A stretch of 64,000 nucleotides of DNA, taken from Nonomuraea spiralis (GTDB taxonomy: Bacteria; Actinomycetota; Actinomycetes; Streptosporangiales; Streptosporangiaceae). The translations under genes were made by a program, and so were the position numbers. Within the stretch, counting starts at the first letter, position 1. Each line of letters begins with the position of its first letter. The notes beneath the pieces are model-generated. The model searched no databases. It worked only from the letters and a program-made list of their open reading frames with translations, and was not told the origin of the DNA. Below are positions 18,123-26,210 of the stretch, piece after piece. Location of the stretch: contig NZ_BMRC01000008.1 of the NCBI RefSeq assembly GCF_014648435.1, positions 372,001 to 436,000 of the forward strand, written 5' to 3'.

Positions 18123-19118
18123 ATGAGACGCCCGACGCTGGAGGCGGTCGCCGCCCGCGCGGGCGTCTCGCGCGCGACCGCCTCCAGGGTCGTCAACAAC
18201 CAGACGACCGTCGCGCCGCACATCCGCGACGCCGTGCAGCGCGCGATCGACGAGCTGGGCTACGTGCCCAACTCGGCGGCGCGCAGCCTCGTCACCCAGC
18301 GCACCGACTCGATCGCCCTGGTCGTCAGCGAGCCGGGCACCCGGGTCTTCTCCGAGGACCCGATGTTCTCCACGGCGATCAGGTCGGCCAGCTACGAGCT
18401 GGAGGCGGTGAACAAGCAGGTCGTGCTGATGCTGGCCTCCTCGCCCAAGAGCCACGCGCGGGTGGAGCGGTACATCTCGGGCGGCCACGTCGACGGCGTC
18501 ATGCTGATCTCGATGCACGGCGCCGACCCGCTGCCGACCGCGCTGTCACGCCTGCGCGTCCCCGTGGTCTCGTACGGGCGTCCGGCGGTGCCGGTCGACA
18601 TCCCGTACGTCGACAACGACAACGTGGGCGGGGCCGAGGCCGGCGTACGTCACCTGGTCGGGTCGGGGCGGCGCAGGATCGCCACGATCGCCGGCCCGCA
18701 GGACATGATCGCCGGCCAGGACCGTCTGACCGGCTACCGCAACGTGCTGCGCGACTCCGACCGCCGTTCGATCGTGGCCGTGGGTGACTTCACGCGGGAG
18801 TCGGGCGCGGTCGCGATGCGCCAGCTTCTCGGCGACGACCCCGCGCTCGACGCGGTGTTCGTGGCCAACGACCTGATGGCGGTCGGCGCGCTCCAGGCGC
18901 TGCGCCAGGCGGGGCGGCGGGTGCCCGACGACGTGGCGGTGGTGGGGTTCGACGACATCGAGGCGGCCAAGTACACCGAGCCGCCGCTGACCACGCTGAG
19001 GCACCCGATCGCCGAGCAGGCGGCGGCCATGGTCCGGCTGCTGCTCGGCCTGTTCGAGGGCGGCTCGCGGGAGCCGGTGATCCTGCCCACGGAGCTGGTG
19101 GTCCGTGAGTCGGCCTGA
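18123..19118 (+). CDS. LacI-family repressor of the beta-glucoside operon
   Basis: A 331-residue regulator. The LacI helix-turn-helix and hinge occupy residues 1-60 (TLEAVAARAGVSRATASRVVNN, VPNSAARSLVTQR), followed by a periplasmic-binding-protein-like effector domain ending PTELVVRESA. It is encoded 32 bases after the GH1 gene and probably binds the palindrome at 13628, by analogy with CebR. The 3' end overlaps the next gene by 14 bases. Confidence 0.9.
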   Translation: MRRPTLEAVAARAGVSRATASRVVNNQTTVAPHIRDAVQRAIDELGYVPNSAARSLVTQRTDSIALVVSEPGTRVFSEDPMFSTAIRSASYELEAVNKQVVLMLASSPKSHARVERYISGGHVDGVMLISMHGADPLPTALSRLRVPVVSYGRPAVPVDIPYVDNDNVGGAEAGVRHLVGSGRRRIATIAGPQDMIAGQDRLTGYRNVLRDSDRRSIVAVGDFTRESGAVAMRQLLGDDPALDAVFVANDLMAVGALQALRQAGRRVPDDVAVVGFDDIEAAKYTEPPLTTLRHPIAEQAAAMVRLLLGLFEGGSREPVILPTELVVRESA

Positions 19119-20001
19119 CCCCGCCGGGCCCCCGCGCGCGATCCCCGCGGACGAGGCCGTCGCCGCCGCCGTCGCGGTGGCCGAGGAGCACGGCGTCGCG
19201 GTGCGCGAGCCCGTGGTGCTGACCGACTCCTACAACCTCCGGATCCACCTGCGGCCGGCTCCGGTCGTGGCGCGGGTGCCCACGGTCACCGCCCTCGCCC
19301 GGCTCCGGCCCGCCGAGGCGATGCGGCGGGAGCTGGCGGTCGTGTCGTACCTGCACGGGCGGGGGGTGCCGGTCGTGCCGCCGAGCGACCTGCTGCCCGC
19401 GCGGGTGCACGAGCGCGGCGGGACGCCGGTGTCCTACTGGCGGTACGTCGAGCACGACGGGGCGCGGGCTGTCACGCCCGAGGTGTTCGGGCGGGCGCTG
19501 CGCGACCTGCACGAGGCGTTGCGTGGTTACCCGGGCGTGTTGCCGCGGCTCGGGCCCGTTCTCGACGAGCCCGAGCACCTGCTCGGACTGCTCGCGGGCG
19601 AGTTGGAGCCGGACGTGCTGGCCCGGCTGGCCGAGGCCCGCGCCGGACTGGCGGCCCGGCTGCCGGACGGCGGGCAGGCCGTGCACGGCGACGCCCATCC
19701 GGGCAACCTGCTGGCCACCCCCGGCGGATGGTTGTGGAACGACTTCGAGGAGACCATGTCCGCGCCCGTGGGCTGGGACCTGGCCTGCCTGCTGCGGACC
19801 GTACGCCTCGACGGGCGCGCGGCCGTGCGCGCCTACGGCGCCGACCCCGGCGATCCGGGTCTGGCGGTGTTCACCGAGGCGCGCGCCCTTCAGGGGGTGT
19901 TGTGGACGCTGGTCAGGACGCTGCGCTTCCCCGAGGAGCGGCCCGAGGCCCGCGCCGCCCTCGACGTGTGGCTGCGCGACCCCAGCGGCCGCACCCGCTG
20001 A
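19105..20001 (+). CDS. Aminoglycoside-phosphotransferase-fold kinase
   Basis: A 298-residue APH-family protein starting at GTG inside the end of the LacI gene. The catalytic loop is VHGDAHPGNLL, with the metal-binding motif given as WNDFEET instead of the usual IDFE. The N-terminal nucleotide lobe is weakly conserved. Such proteins phosphorylate small molecules, and the family includes sugar and choline kinases; antibiotic resistance should not be assumed. Coupling to the sugar operon hints at a sugar-related substrate, which is inference. Confidence 0.8.
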   Translation: MSRPDPAGPPRAIPADEAVAAAVAVAEEHGVAVREPVVLTDSYNLRIHLRPAPVVARVPTVTALARLRPAEAMRRELAVVSYLHGRGVPVVPPSDLLPARVHERGGTPVSYWRYVEHDGARAVTPEVFGRALRDLHEALRGYPGVLPRLGPVLDEPEHLLGLLAGELEPDVLARLAEARAGLAARLPDGGQAVHGDAHPGNLLATPGGWLWNDFEETMSAPVGWDLACLLRTVRLDGRAAVRAYGADPGDPGLAVFTEARALQGVLWTLVRTLRFPEERPEARAALDVWLRDPSGRTR

Positions 20002-20029
20002 CCGCCCTCCCCTGTTTCCGGGTCGACTC

Positions 20030-20791
20030 TCAGACGGGGACCACGCCGCCCGCCGGGCCGAGGAAGTAGCCGCCGGTGGCGTCGAGCACGTGGCCGGTGA
20101 TCCAGCCGGCCTCAGGGCGGGCCAGCAGCGCCACGGCGCCGGCGATGTCGTCCGGCCGGCCGATGCGGCCGAGCGCGGTGACCTCGGTGACGCTCCGCTC
20201 GGCCGCGCCGTCGTGGTCCTCGCGCAGCCAGGCGTTCATGTCGGTCTCGGTGACGCCCGGGGAGACGGTGTTCACGGTGATGCCGCGCGGGCCGAGGATC
20301 GGGGCCAGGGTGAAGCCGAGCGTGTCGAGCGCGCCCTTGGTCATCGAGTAGACGACGTCGGGCAGCGCGATGCGGACGACCGCCGAGGACACGTTGATGA
20401 TCCGGCCGCCGTCGTTCAGCAGCGGCAGCGCGCGCTCGATGATGAAGTACGGCGCCCGTACGTTCACCGCGAACACCCGGTCGAACTGCTCGGGCGTGAC
20501 CGAGTTCAGCACCCCGCCCAGGATGGCCGCGTTGTTCACCACGATGTCCAGCCGGTCGTCCCGCAGGCCGTCGAACAGGGCGTCCACGCCGTCCTCGAAC
20601 GCGGCCTTGACCGCGTACGCCTGCCCGCCGGCGTTCTCGATCTCGGCGACCGTCTCCTTGGCCAGGTCGTCGTTGCTGGCGTAATGGACGATCACGCGGG
20701 CGCCGCCGGCGGCCAGACGGCGGGCCACGGCCCGGCCGATGCCACGCGAAGCCCCTGTGACCAGCGCGGTCTTGCCTGCGAACTCACTCAT
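20030..20791 (-). CDS. Classical SDR oxidoreductase
   Basis: A 253-residue SDR with TGASRGIGRAVA, NNAAI, the Ser in INVSSAVV, and YSMTKGAL as the Tyr-x3-Lys pair, then SPGVTETDMN. A complete FabG-like oxidoreductase whose substrate is unknown. The start at 20791 (MSEFAGKTALVTG) fits homologues; an ATG four codons upstream is possible. Its 5' end abuts a divergent LysR pseudogene that has lost its own start, so the normal divergent promoter region has apparently been deleted or rebuilt. Confidence 0.9.
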   Translation of the reverse strand: MSEFAGKTALVTGASRGIGRAVARRLAAGGARVIVHYASNDDLAKETVAEIENAGGQAYAVKAAFEDGVDALFDGLRDDRLDIVVNNAAILGGVLNSVTPEQFDRVFAVNVRAPYFIIERALPLLNDGGRIINVSSAVVRIALPDVVYSMTKGALDTLGFTLAPILGPRGITVNTVSPGVTETDMNAWLREDHDGAAERSVTEVTALGRIGRPDDIAGAVALLARPEAGWITGHVLDATGGYFLGPAGGVVPV

Positions 20792-20808
20792 TCCGGACTC
20801 CATTCTCG

Positions 20809-21648
20809 GTAGAGCTCCATCGTGCGGCGGGGACCTCGCGGGCGGCCACCGAGCGGCTGTTCATCTCCCAGCCCTCGCTGAGCAGGCAGATCAGGCAGCT
20901 TGAGCTGTCCATGCGGGCCAAGCTGTTCGACCGTGACCGGCGGACCGTGGCGCTGACCCCGGCGGGGGCCGCTCTGCTGCCGCTGGCCCGGCAGATCATC
21001 GAGCAGTGGGAGGGCGCGCGGCGGGCGGTGGCCTCGGCGCGCGAGGAGCGCACGCTGACCGTGGGGTTCCAGACGCGGATCGGGCGGGGGCTGGTGCCGT
21101 CCATCGCGGAGGCGCTGCCGGGGTGGGACCTGCGCTTCCGCCAGGTCGCCTGGGGTGACCCGACGGTCGGGCTGGGCGACGGGCAGGTGGACGTGGCCGT
21201 CGCCTGGCTGCCCGTACCGGACGACGGCGCGTACGACTGGACGGTGGTGAGCACCGAGGAGCGGTGGGTGGCGCTGCCGGCCGGGCACCGGCTGGCCGGG
21301 CGGGCGGAGGTCGGGATGGACGAGCTGGCCGCCGAGCCGTTCGTCGCGCTGCCGCCCACGGCCGGGCCGATGCGGGACTTCTGGCTGGCCGCCGGGCAGC
21401 GCACCGGGCCTGCGGTGGTGGGGGCCGAGGCCGAGACGGCGGAGGAGGCGTTCGAGGTGGTCGCGTCCGGGCGGGCCGTCGTGCTGGTCTCGGCCGGGAA
21501 CGCCGAGCTCTACCGGCGCGAGGACGTGGTGACGCGGCCGGTGACCGGGCTGCCGCCGAGCAGCCTGGCCATCGTGTGGCGCCGCGACGACCGCCGCGCG
21601 GCGGTCCGCGCGCTGGTCCGCGAGGTCGTCCGCTGCCTGTGCGCGTGA
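20809..21648 (+). pseudogene. LysR-family regulator, 5'-truncated
   Basis: The frame encodes most of a LysR regulator: TERLFISQPSLSRQIRQLE recognition helix, FDRDRRTVALTPAG wing, and an effector domain to VVRCLCA. However, the first helix expected before it (a residue run like LRYFVAVVEAGTF) is missing; the frame reads VELHRAAGTSRAATERLF and stays open into the divergent SDR without ATG, GTG or TTG in a suitable place. The first usable ATG is at 20911, after the recognition helix, which would give a protein unable to bind DNA normally. The intergenic space to the SDR is also gone, suggesting a small deletion of about 40-60 bases. Confidence 0.7.
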
Positions 21649-21664
21649 GGTGCGGCGGGCCCGA

Positions 21665-22300
21665 TCAGGTGGGGATGGTGGCGCGGGCCTCCTCGACATG
21701 GGCGGCGATACGGGTGGCGCCGCAGGAGTCGGCCAGGGCTCGGGCCTCGTCGGCGAGCGCCCGTGCCTCGTCGTGGCGCCCCTGGGCGGTGGCGATACGG
21801 ATCAGCCCGACCTGGTTGGAGGCGACCCCGGCCGGAAGCCCGAACTCCCGCCGCAGCCGGGACGACTCCGTCAGCTTCTCGCGTGCCTCGTCGAGCCGGC
21901 CGGTCCGGTGGGCCGCGATGCCCTGGTGCCTGAGCACCTCCGCGAGCGTGGCCTGGTCCCCCGCCTGCGCGGCCAGTTCCGCCGCACGTTCGAAGAGGGG
22001 CAGAGCGGTGTCGAGGTCGCCGTTCACGAGCTGGTGGTAACAGCCCTCCCAGAACGACGACTCGCCCTCTCCGCGCCGGTCGCCGAGCTCCCTGAACAGC
22101 CGGGTGGCCCGTTCGAACAGCGGCAGCTCGCGCGGGTCCGCCTCCTCGCCCGTCAGGAACCGCAGGTGCAGGATCCGGCCTCTGGCCAGGGACAGCTCGG
22201 CCTCCACCGCGTCCAGCTCGCGGTCGGCCGTGGACGGCACCGTGTCATCGCCGGCGTAGATGGCGCACTCATAGAGCTCTCTGGCCCGTTCGATCCACAT
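21665..22300 (-). CDS. Tetratricopeptide-repeat protein
   Basis: A 211-residue, almost wholly helical soluble protein. At least four TPR-like units are visible, e.g. RATRLFRELGDRRGEGESSFWEG, LPLFERAAELAAQAGDQATLAEV, and GRHDEARALADEARALADSCG. There is no other domain or signal peptide. ATG at 22300 is chosen; a TTG three codons upstream is in frame. A scaffold or regulatory role is likely, partner unknown. It is convergent with the LysR pseudogene and 59 bases downstream of a LacI gene on the same strand. Confidence 0.75.
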   Translation of the reverse strand: MWIERARELYECAIYAGDDTVPSTADRELDAVEAELSLARGRILHLRFLTGEEADPRELPLFERATRLFRELGDRRGEGESSFWEGCYHQLVNGDLDTALPLFERAAELAAQAGDQATLAEVLRHQGIAAHRTGRLDEAREKLTESSRLRREFGLPAGVASNQVGLIRIATAQGRHDEARALADEARALADSCGATRIAAHVEEARATIPT

Positions 22301-22359
22301 TTTTCCCAATTTACGGGACGCAGTCGGCGGCGCGCGGGCGTACGAGGGAGGCGGACCCG

Positions 22360-23349
22360 TCAGTCGCGGGCCCGTGCCGTCGAGGCCCTGACCACCAGCT
22401 CCGGCTCGAACAGCAGCTCGTCGGCGGGCACGACCGCCTTGTCGATCTGGGCCACCAGCAGGTCGACCGCGGCCCGGCCCATCGCGTCGATCGGCTGGCG
22501 GACGGTGGTCAGCGGCGGATCGGTGCAGTTCATCAGCGCCGAGTCGTCGAATCCGATGACCGAGACGTCGCCCGGCACGGTCAGGCCCGCCCGCCTGGCC
22601 GCCCTGACCGTGCCGAGCGCGAGCAGGTCGCTGGCGCAGATCACGCCGGTCACCCCCTGCTTGACCAGCCGGGCCGCGGCGGCGTGGCCGCCTTCGAGCG
22701 AGAACATCGTGTGCTCGACGAGCCCCGGGTCGCCCCCACCGGCCTGGAACGTCTCCAGCTTGCGCCTGGAGGGCATGTGGTCCTTCGGGCCGAGCACCAT
22801 GCCGACGCGTTCGTGACCGAGGGCGCGCAGGTGGGACAGGGCCATCTCGGCGGCCACCACGTCGTCGCAGGAGACCTGCGGGAAGTCCAGCCGCTCGACG
22901 GCGGCGTTGACCAGGACGGTCGGCAGCTTGCGCTCGTGCAGCAGCTCGTAGTGGTCATGCGAGGCGTCGGCCTGGGCGTAGAGGCCGCCGGCGAAGACCA
23001 CGCCGCTGACCTGCTGCTGGAGCAGCAGATCGACGTAGTCGGCCTCGGAGACGCCGCCGACGGTCCTGGTGCACAACACGGAGGTGAAGCCCTGCTGGGC
23101 CAGGGCGCCGCCGACGACCTCCGCGAAGGCGGGGAAGATCGGGTTCTGCAACTCGGGGAGCACCAGGCCGACCAGGCGGGCGCGGTCGCCGCGCAACTGG
23201 GTGGGACGTTCGTAGCCGAGCACGTCGAGCGCGGTCAGCACGGCCTCTCGCGTGGCGTCGGAGACACCCGGCTTGCCGTTGAGCACGCGACTGACCGTCG
23301 CCTCGCTCACCCCGACCTTCTTCGCCACCTCTGCGAGTCGTCGCGTCAT
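22360..23349 (-). CDS. LacI-family transcriptional regulator
   Basis: A 329-residue repressor. The N-terminal helix-turn-helix is RLAEVAKKVGVSEATVSRVLNG, then a hinge, then a sugar-binding-protein-like domain ending FEPELVVRAS. It lies downstream of the PfkB-like kinase on the same strand. Its 190-base upstream region contains inverted repeats of TTGCG/CGCAA, typical LacI operators, so autoregulation is likely. The sensed ligand may be a sugar acid related to the kinase. Confidence 0.9.
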   Translation of the reverse strand: MTRRLAEVAKKVGVSEATVSRVLNGKPGVSDATREAVLTALDVLGYERPTQLRGDRARLVGLVLPELQNPIFPAFAEVVGGALAQQGFTSVLCTRTVGGVSEADYVDLLLQQQVSGVVFAGGLYAQADASHDHYELLHERKLPTVLVNAAVERLDFPQVSCDDVVAAEMALSHLRALGHERVGMVLGPKDHMPSRRKLETFQAGGGDPGLVEHTMFSLEGGHAAAARLVKQGVTGVICASDLLALGTVRAARRAGLTVPGDVSVIGFDDSALMNCTDPPLTTVRQPIDAMGRAAVDLLVAQIDKAVVPADELLFEPELVVRASTARARD

Positions 23350-23371
23350 GCGCAAACTATACGACCTTCAG

Positions 23372-23385
23372 CGCAAGTGTTTGCG
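23372..23385. promoter_or_regulatory. LacI-type operator upstream of lacI-like gene
   Basis: CGCAAGTGTTTGCG is an inverted repeat (CGCAA-N4-TTGCG) 23 bases before the LacI start. Related sequences lie nearer the kinase end: TTGCGCAA at 23504-23511 and CAAACGGTTG at 23518-23527. The stretch 23350-23539 contains no gene. Confidence 0.6.
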
Positions 23386-23539
23386 ATCACTTACGTAGCC
23401 CCACCTGGCACTCCAACCCCGCCCGAGTACGGCCTTCAGCACCGTTTTCCCGCGCCCACCGGGAAAAGTAAGGGCTGCCTCACGACAATCGCCAGTCAAA
23501 TGTTTGCGCAATCACGTCAAACGGTTGCAGAGTTCTGCG

Positions 23540-24412
23540 TCACAGCTCCGTCCTCGTCGGCAAACCCTGCCAGTCGCTCACGCTCGTCATCGCCGCCGCG
23601 CTCAGCAGCGCGCCCCGGTGCAACCGCTCCTGCGGGGTCAGCCCGTCGAGCGCGGCGCTGATGTAACCGGCCGCGAACGCCTCGCCCGAGCCCGCCATGT
23701 CCACGACGGGCACCTGAGGGGCGGTCACGTCGTAACGCATGCGGTCGGCGCGTACGCTGGCGCCCTTCACCCCCCGATTGACCACGACCTCGCGCTCGGG
23801 GGTGAGCGCGGGCTTGACCAGGTCGAGCTCGTCCTGGGCGAGGAAGAGCAGGTGGGCCTCGCAGGCCAGCTCGCCGAGCACCTCTTCGGCCTCGCGGACC
23901 GACGGCCACAACTCGGGCACGTAGTCCACCGAGAAGGAGATCATGATCCCGGCCGTCCTGGCCGCGCCGACGGCGGTGTGGACGGCGTCGAGCGCGTCCG
24001 GGCCCAGGGCCGCCGTGACGCCGGTCACGTACAACATCTTCGCCGCGGCCACCCGGTCGACCGGCACGTTGCCCGGCGTCAGCCGCGACCCGGCCGAGCG
24101 GGTGCGGTACTGGGCCGTCACCGGCTCACGGCCGACGCGCACCTCCCTGAGCAACATCCCGGTACGCGCCCCCTCGACCACGCGTACGTCCCCGACGTCC
24201 ACGCCCTCGCCCTTGAGCACGGTCAGCGCCCTGGCGCCCAGCTCGTCGTCCCCGACCCGGCCGGCGTACGCGCATCGGTGCCCGAGCCTGGACAGGGCGA
24301 CGACCAGGGTGAGCTCGGGGCCGCAGACGTCGAGTCTGGCCTCGTTCTCGTGGCGCACCCGGCCGCTGGAGACAACTCCGAGTGGCTCACCGAGCGTGTA
24401 GACGTCCGTCAT
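23540..24412 (-). CDS. PfkB/ribokinase-family protein, KDG-kinase-like, with atypical active site
   Basis: A 290-residue ribokinase-fold protein most like 2-keto-3-deoxygluconate kinases (GRVGDDELGARAL, YRTRSAGSRLTP, LAQDELDLVKP). Two signature motifs deviate. The usual substrate-binding GAELNVA near the N-terminus reads CGPELTLV. The catalytic GAGD of signature 2 reads G241-SGE, replacing the catalytic Asp with Glu244. The protein may therefore be a weak kinase or a non-catalytic sensor. It lies upstream of a LacI gene on the same strand, separated by 190 bases with operators. The fold call is firm; activity is not. Confidence 0.8.
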   Translation of the reverse strand: MTDVYTLGEPLGVVSSGRVRHENEARLDVCGPELTLVVALSRLGHRCAYAGRVGDDELGARALTVLKGEGVDVGDVRVVEGARTGMLLREVRVGREPVTAQYRTRSAGSRLTPGNVPVDRVAAAKMLYVTGVTAALGPDALDAVHTAVGAARTAGIMISFSVDYVPELWPSVREAEEVLGELACEAHLLFLAQDELDLVKPALTPEREVVVNRGVKGASVRADRMRYDVTAPQVPVVDMAGSGEAFAAGYISAALDGLTPQERLHRGALLSAAAMTSVSDWQGLPTRTEL

Positions 24413-24542
24413 GGGCCAGACTGTAGTTGGTCACGTGTGGGGCGATTGATTTTTTCGCATAACACCTGGTTAAGACCGTGATCAAATATTTTCTGTAACT
24501 TTAGCGAACCTTTCTCCCAATCCGTGGCTCAAAGTAGTAGAG

Positions 24543-24570
24543 GAAGCCGGCGCGCCCCGGTGCCGGCTTC
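24543..24570 (+). promoter_or_regulatory. Strong 5'-leader hairpin before the secreted protein gene
   Basis: GAAGCCGGC and GCCGGCTTC form a perfect 9-base stem with a 10-base loop, 32 bases before the ATG at 24603 and upstream of its GGAGAGGA ribosome site. It could stabilise the mRNA or act as an attenuator; there is no U-tract. Confidence 0.5.
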
Positions 24571-24602
24571 GAGTCGATACGGGGAGAGGAATCAGCACCC
24601 TC

Positions 24603-25340
24603 ATGAGAAAGATCGCAGTAGGAATCATCACCGCCTTCGTGGGCGGGGCCATGTTGGTCTCCGGCGCGGGCGCCGCCTCCGCCACCGCGACCAAGCACGC
24701 GACCGAGCTCAAGATCCGCGACATCACGCCCAACCCCGTCGTGGTCAAGGCCGGCAGCGAGACCACCGCGTACTTCGACATCGGCGCCAGCTCCGACGTC
24801 GAGAAGGTCACCCTGAGCGTCGCCCCGCAGGGCGAGTTCCGCACCTTCCGCGCCAAGGACGTCAAGGACCTTGAAGGCTGGCGCTTCGCCGTTCCGTTCA
24901 ACGAGAACGACTTCGCCGGCAAGTGGAAGGCCACCGCCGTGGCCTTCGACAAGGACAACAAGCAGGTCGCCACCGACTCGGCGTTCTTCAGCGTCGAGGT
25001 CCAGAAGGGCAAGGCGGACACCCGCGTCTCGCGCTTCACGGCCGACCCGTACAAGGTCCGCCAGGGCCGCTCGATCTACTTCTCCGGTCGCCTTCAGGTC
25101 GACGACGAAGGCTGGGAGGGCCTGCGCGGCGAGAAGGTCAACGTCTACTACCGCGCCAACGGCTCCAGCGGCTGGAAGTGGGTCGCCTCCACCAAGACCA
25201 AGTGGGGCGGCAAGTTCTCCACCAAGACCCGCGCCTGGAAGAGCGGCACGTTCAAGGCCGTCTACGAGGGCAACGACGAGCTCAACGGCTCCGAGAGCCG
25301 TCAGGACTACGTCAAGGTCTACCGCTCCTGGCACCGTTGA
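24603..25340 (+). CDS. Secreted beta-sandwich protein of unknown function
   Basis: A 245-residue exported protein with a signal peptide (MRKIAVGIITAFVGGAMLVSG, probable cleavage after GAASA). The mature part appears as two beta-rich, Ig-like modules: residues about 35-130 (LKIRDITPNPVVVKAG, YFDIGASSDVEKVTLS) and about 140-245 (FTADPYKVRQGRSIYFSGRLQ, KVNVYYRANGSSGWKW, YEGNDELNGSESRQDYVKV). The second resembles actinobacterial extracellular modules with a WxxGGKF turn. There are no cysteines and no catalytic motif. A strong leader hairpin and terminator flank it, suggesting high, monocistronic expression. Confidence 0.75.
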   Translation: MRKIAVGIITAFVGGAMLVSGAGAASATATKHATELKIRDITPNPVVVKAGSETTAYFDIGASSDVEKVTLSVAPQGEFRTFRAKDVKDLEGWRFAVPFNENDFAGKWKATAVAFDKDNKQVATDSAFFSVEVQKGKADTRVSRFTADPYKVRQGRSIYFSGRLQVDDEGWEGLRGEKVNVYYRANGSSGWKWVASTKTKWGGKFSTKTRAWKSGTFKAVYEGNDELNGSESRQDYVKVYRSWHR

Positions 25341-25373
25341 TCAATAAAGATCGACACTGATTGATCATTTCGG

Positions 25374-25405
25374 AGGCCCGGTCCCCCTGGTGGGGGGCCG
25401 GGCCT
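25374..25405 (+). terminator. Strong GC-rich stem-loop terminator
   Basis: A 14-base stem (AGGCCCGGTCCCCC paired with GGGGGGCCGGGCCT, one G-T wobble) with loop TGGT lies 34 bases after the stop of the secreted protein gene. A further perfect inverted repeat, TGATCAAT and ATTGATCA (25338-25345, 25360-25367), sits between the stop and this stem. Confidence 0.85.
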
Positions 25406-25510
25406 TCGCCATTCCCCGGCTCCTTTACCTTTACGCAGGTTTATCGATCAGTTGATCGCCGCATGGACAGTCCCATTTGCAAGCGCGTGTCGATCGACAG
25501 GAGCCCCCAC

Positions 25511-26194
25511 ATGCCGAACCCCCTGATCGCCCTCGTCCTGAGCCTGACGAGCACATTGGGGACGGCGCCCTCGGTGCGGTACGAGCCCGCCGGCACGGCC
25601 CGCGACCAGCACGCCAGGAAGCTGCTGAAGGACAGCGGCGTGCTGCGGACCCGCCTCGACGGGGTCGAGGTCGTGGCACGGGGCTGCGACTCCCCCCGCG
25701 CCACCTGGAACGACGGCAAACGGCGGATCACGATCTGCTACTCGCTGGTCACCAAGATCAACCGTACGATCACGGGCATCTCCGAGACCGAGGAGGCCGA
25801 CAGCCGTACCACCGCCGCCCGCGTCGACGGCGCCCTGGCCGCGCTCTACCACCACCAGCTCGGCCACGCCCTGGCCGCCCTCAACGGCCTGCCGGGCGAC
25901 GACGAGCAGGCCGACCGGTTCGCCGCGCTGACGCTGACCGCGCGCGACAGCCGTCACGTCGTGGCCGCCGCCGAGGCCCGCCACCTGCTGGCCGCGCACA
26001 CCGACGCGGACCACCTGTCCGGGACCGCCGCGTCCGCCACGTTCGCCTGCCTTCTGTACGGCGCCGACCCGGCCAAGTACGCCCGCATCGCCAAGGGCGG
26101 CTGGGTTCCGGCCGAACGCGCCCCCTCCTGCCGGGCGGAGTACGACCGGGCCAGGTCGGATCTGGGATCCCTCGCCGTGAAAGTCGGAGCCTAG
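25511..26194 (+). CDS. Exported DUF4344-like metallopeptidase homologue with HQxxH instead of HExxH
   Basis: A 227-residue protein with an N-terminal hydrophobic export signal (PLIALVLSLTSTLG). The central region matches the DUF4344 putative metallopeptidase pattern: a Cys-containing ICY strand, then a helix with the zinc motif, then LPGDDEQADRFAAL corresponding to the family's GxEExAADqfA. The zinc motif reads H115-QLGH where HELGH is expected, so the catalytic Glu is a Gln. The metal ligands may remain. The ATG at 25511 has AGGAG 8 bases upstream; an in-frame ATG at 25463 lacks one. Two further Cys near the C-terminus (FACLLYG, APSCRAEY) could form a disulfide. Confidence 0.65.
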   Translation: MPNPLIALVLSLTSTLGTAPSVRYEPAGTARDQHARKLLKDSGVLRTRLDGVEVVARGCDSPRATWNDGKRRITICYSLVTKINRTITGISETEEADSRTTAARVDGALAALYHHQLGHALAALNGLPGDDEQADRFAALTLTARDSRHVVAAAEARHLLAAHTDADHLSGTAASATFACLLYGADPAKYARIAKGGWVPAERAPSCRAEYDRARSDLGSLAVKVGA

Positions 26195-26210
26195 GGGGTA
26201 CGTGCGATGT

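Noticed and set aside
19105..20001. Antibiotic-resistance aminoglycoside phosphotransferase
   Set aside because: The fold is shared by many small-molecule kinases; the gene is coupled to a sugar operon and has a divergent metal motif, so a resistance call is not justified.
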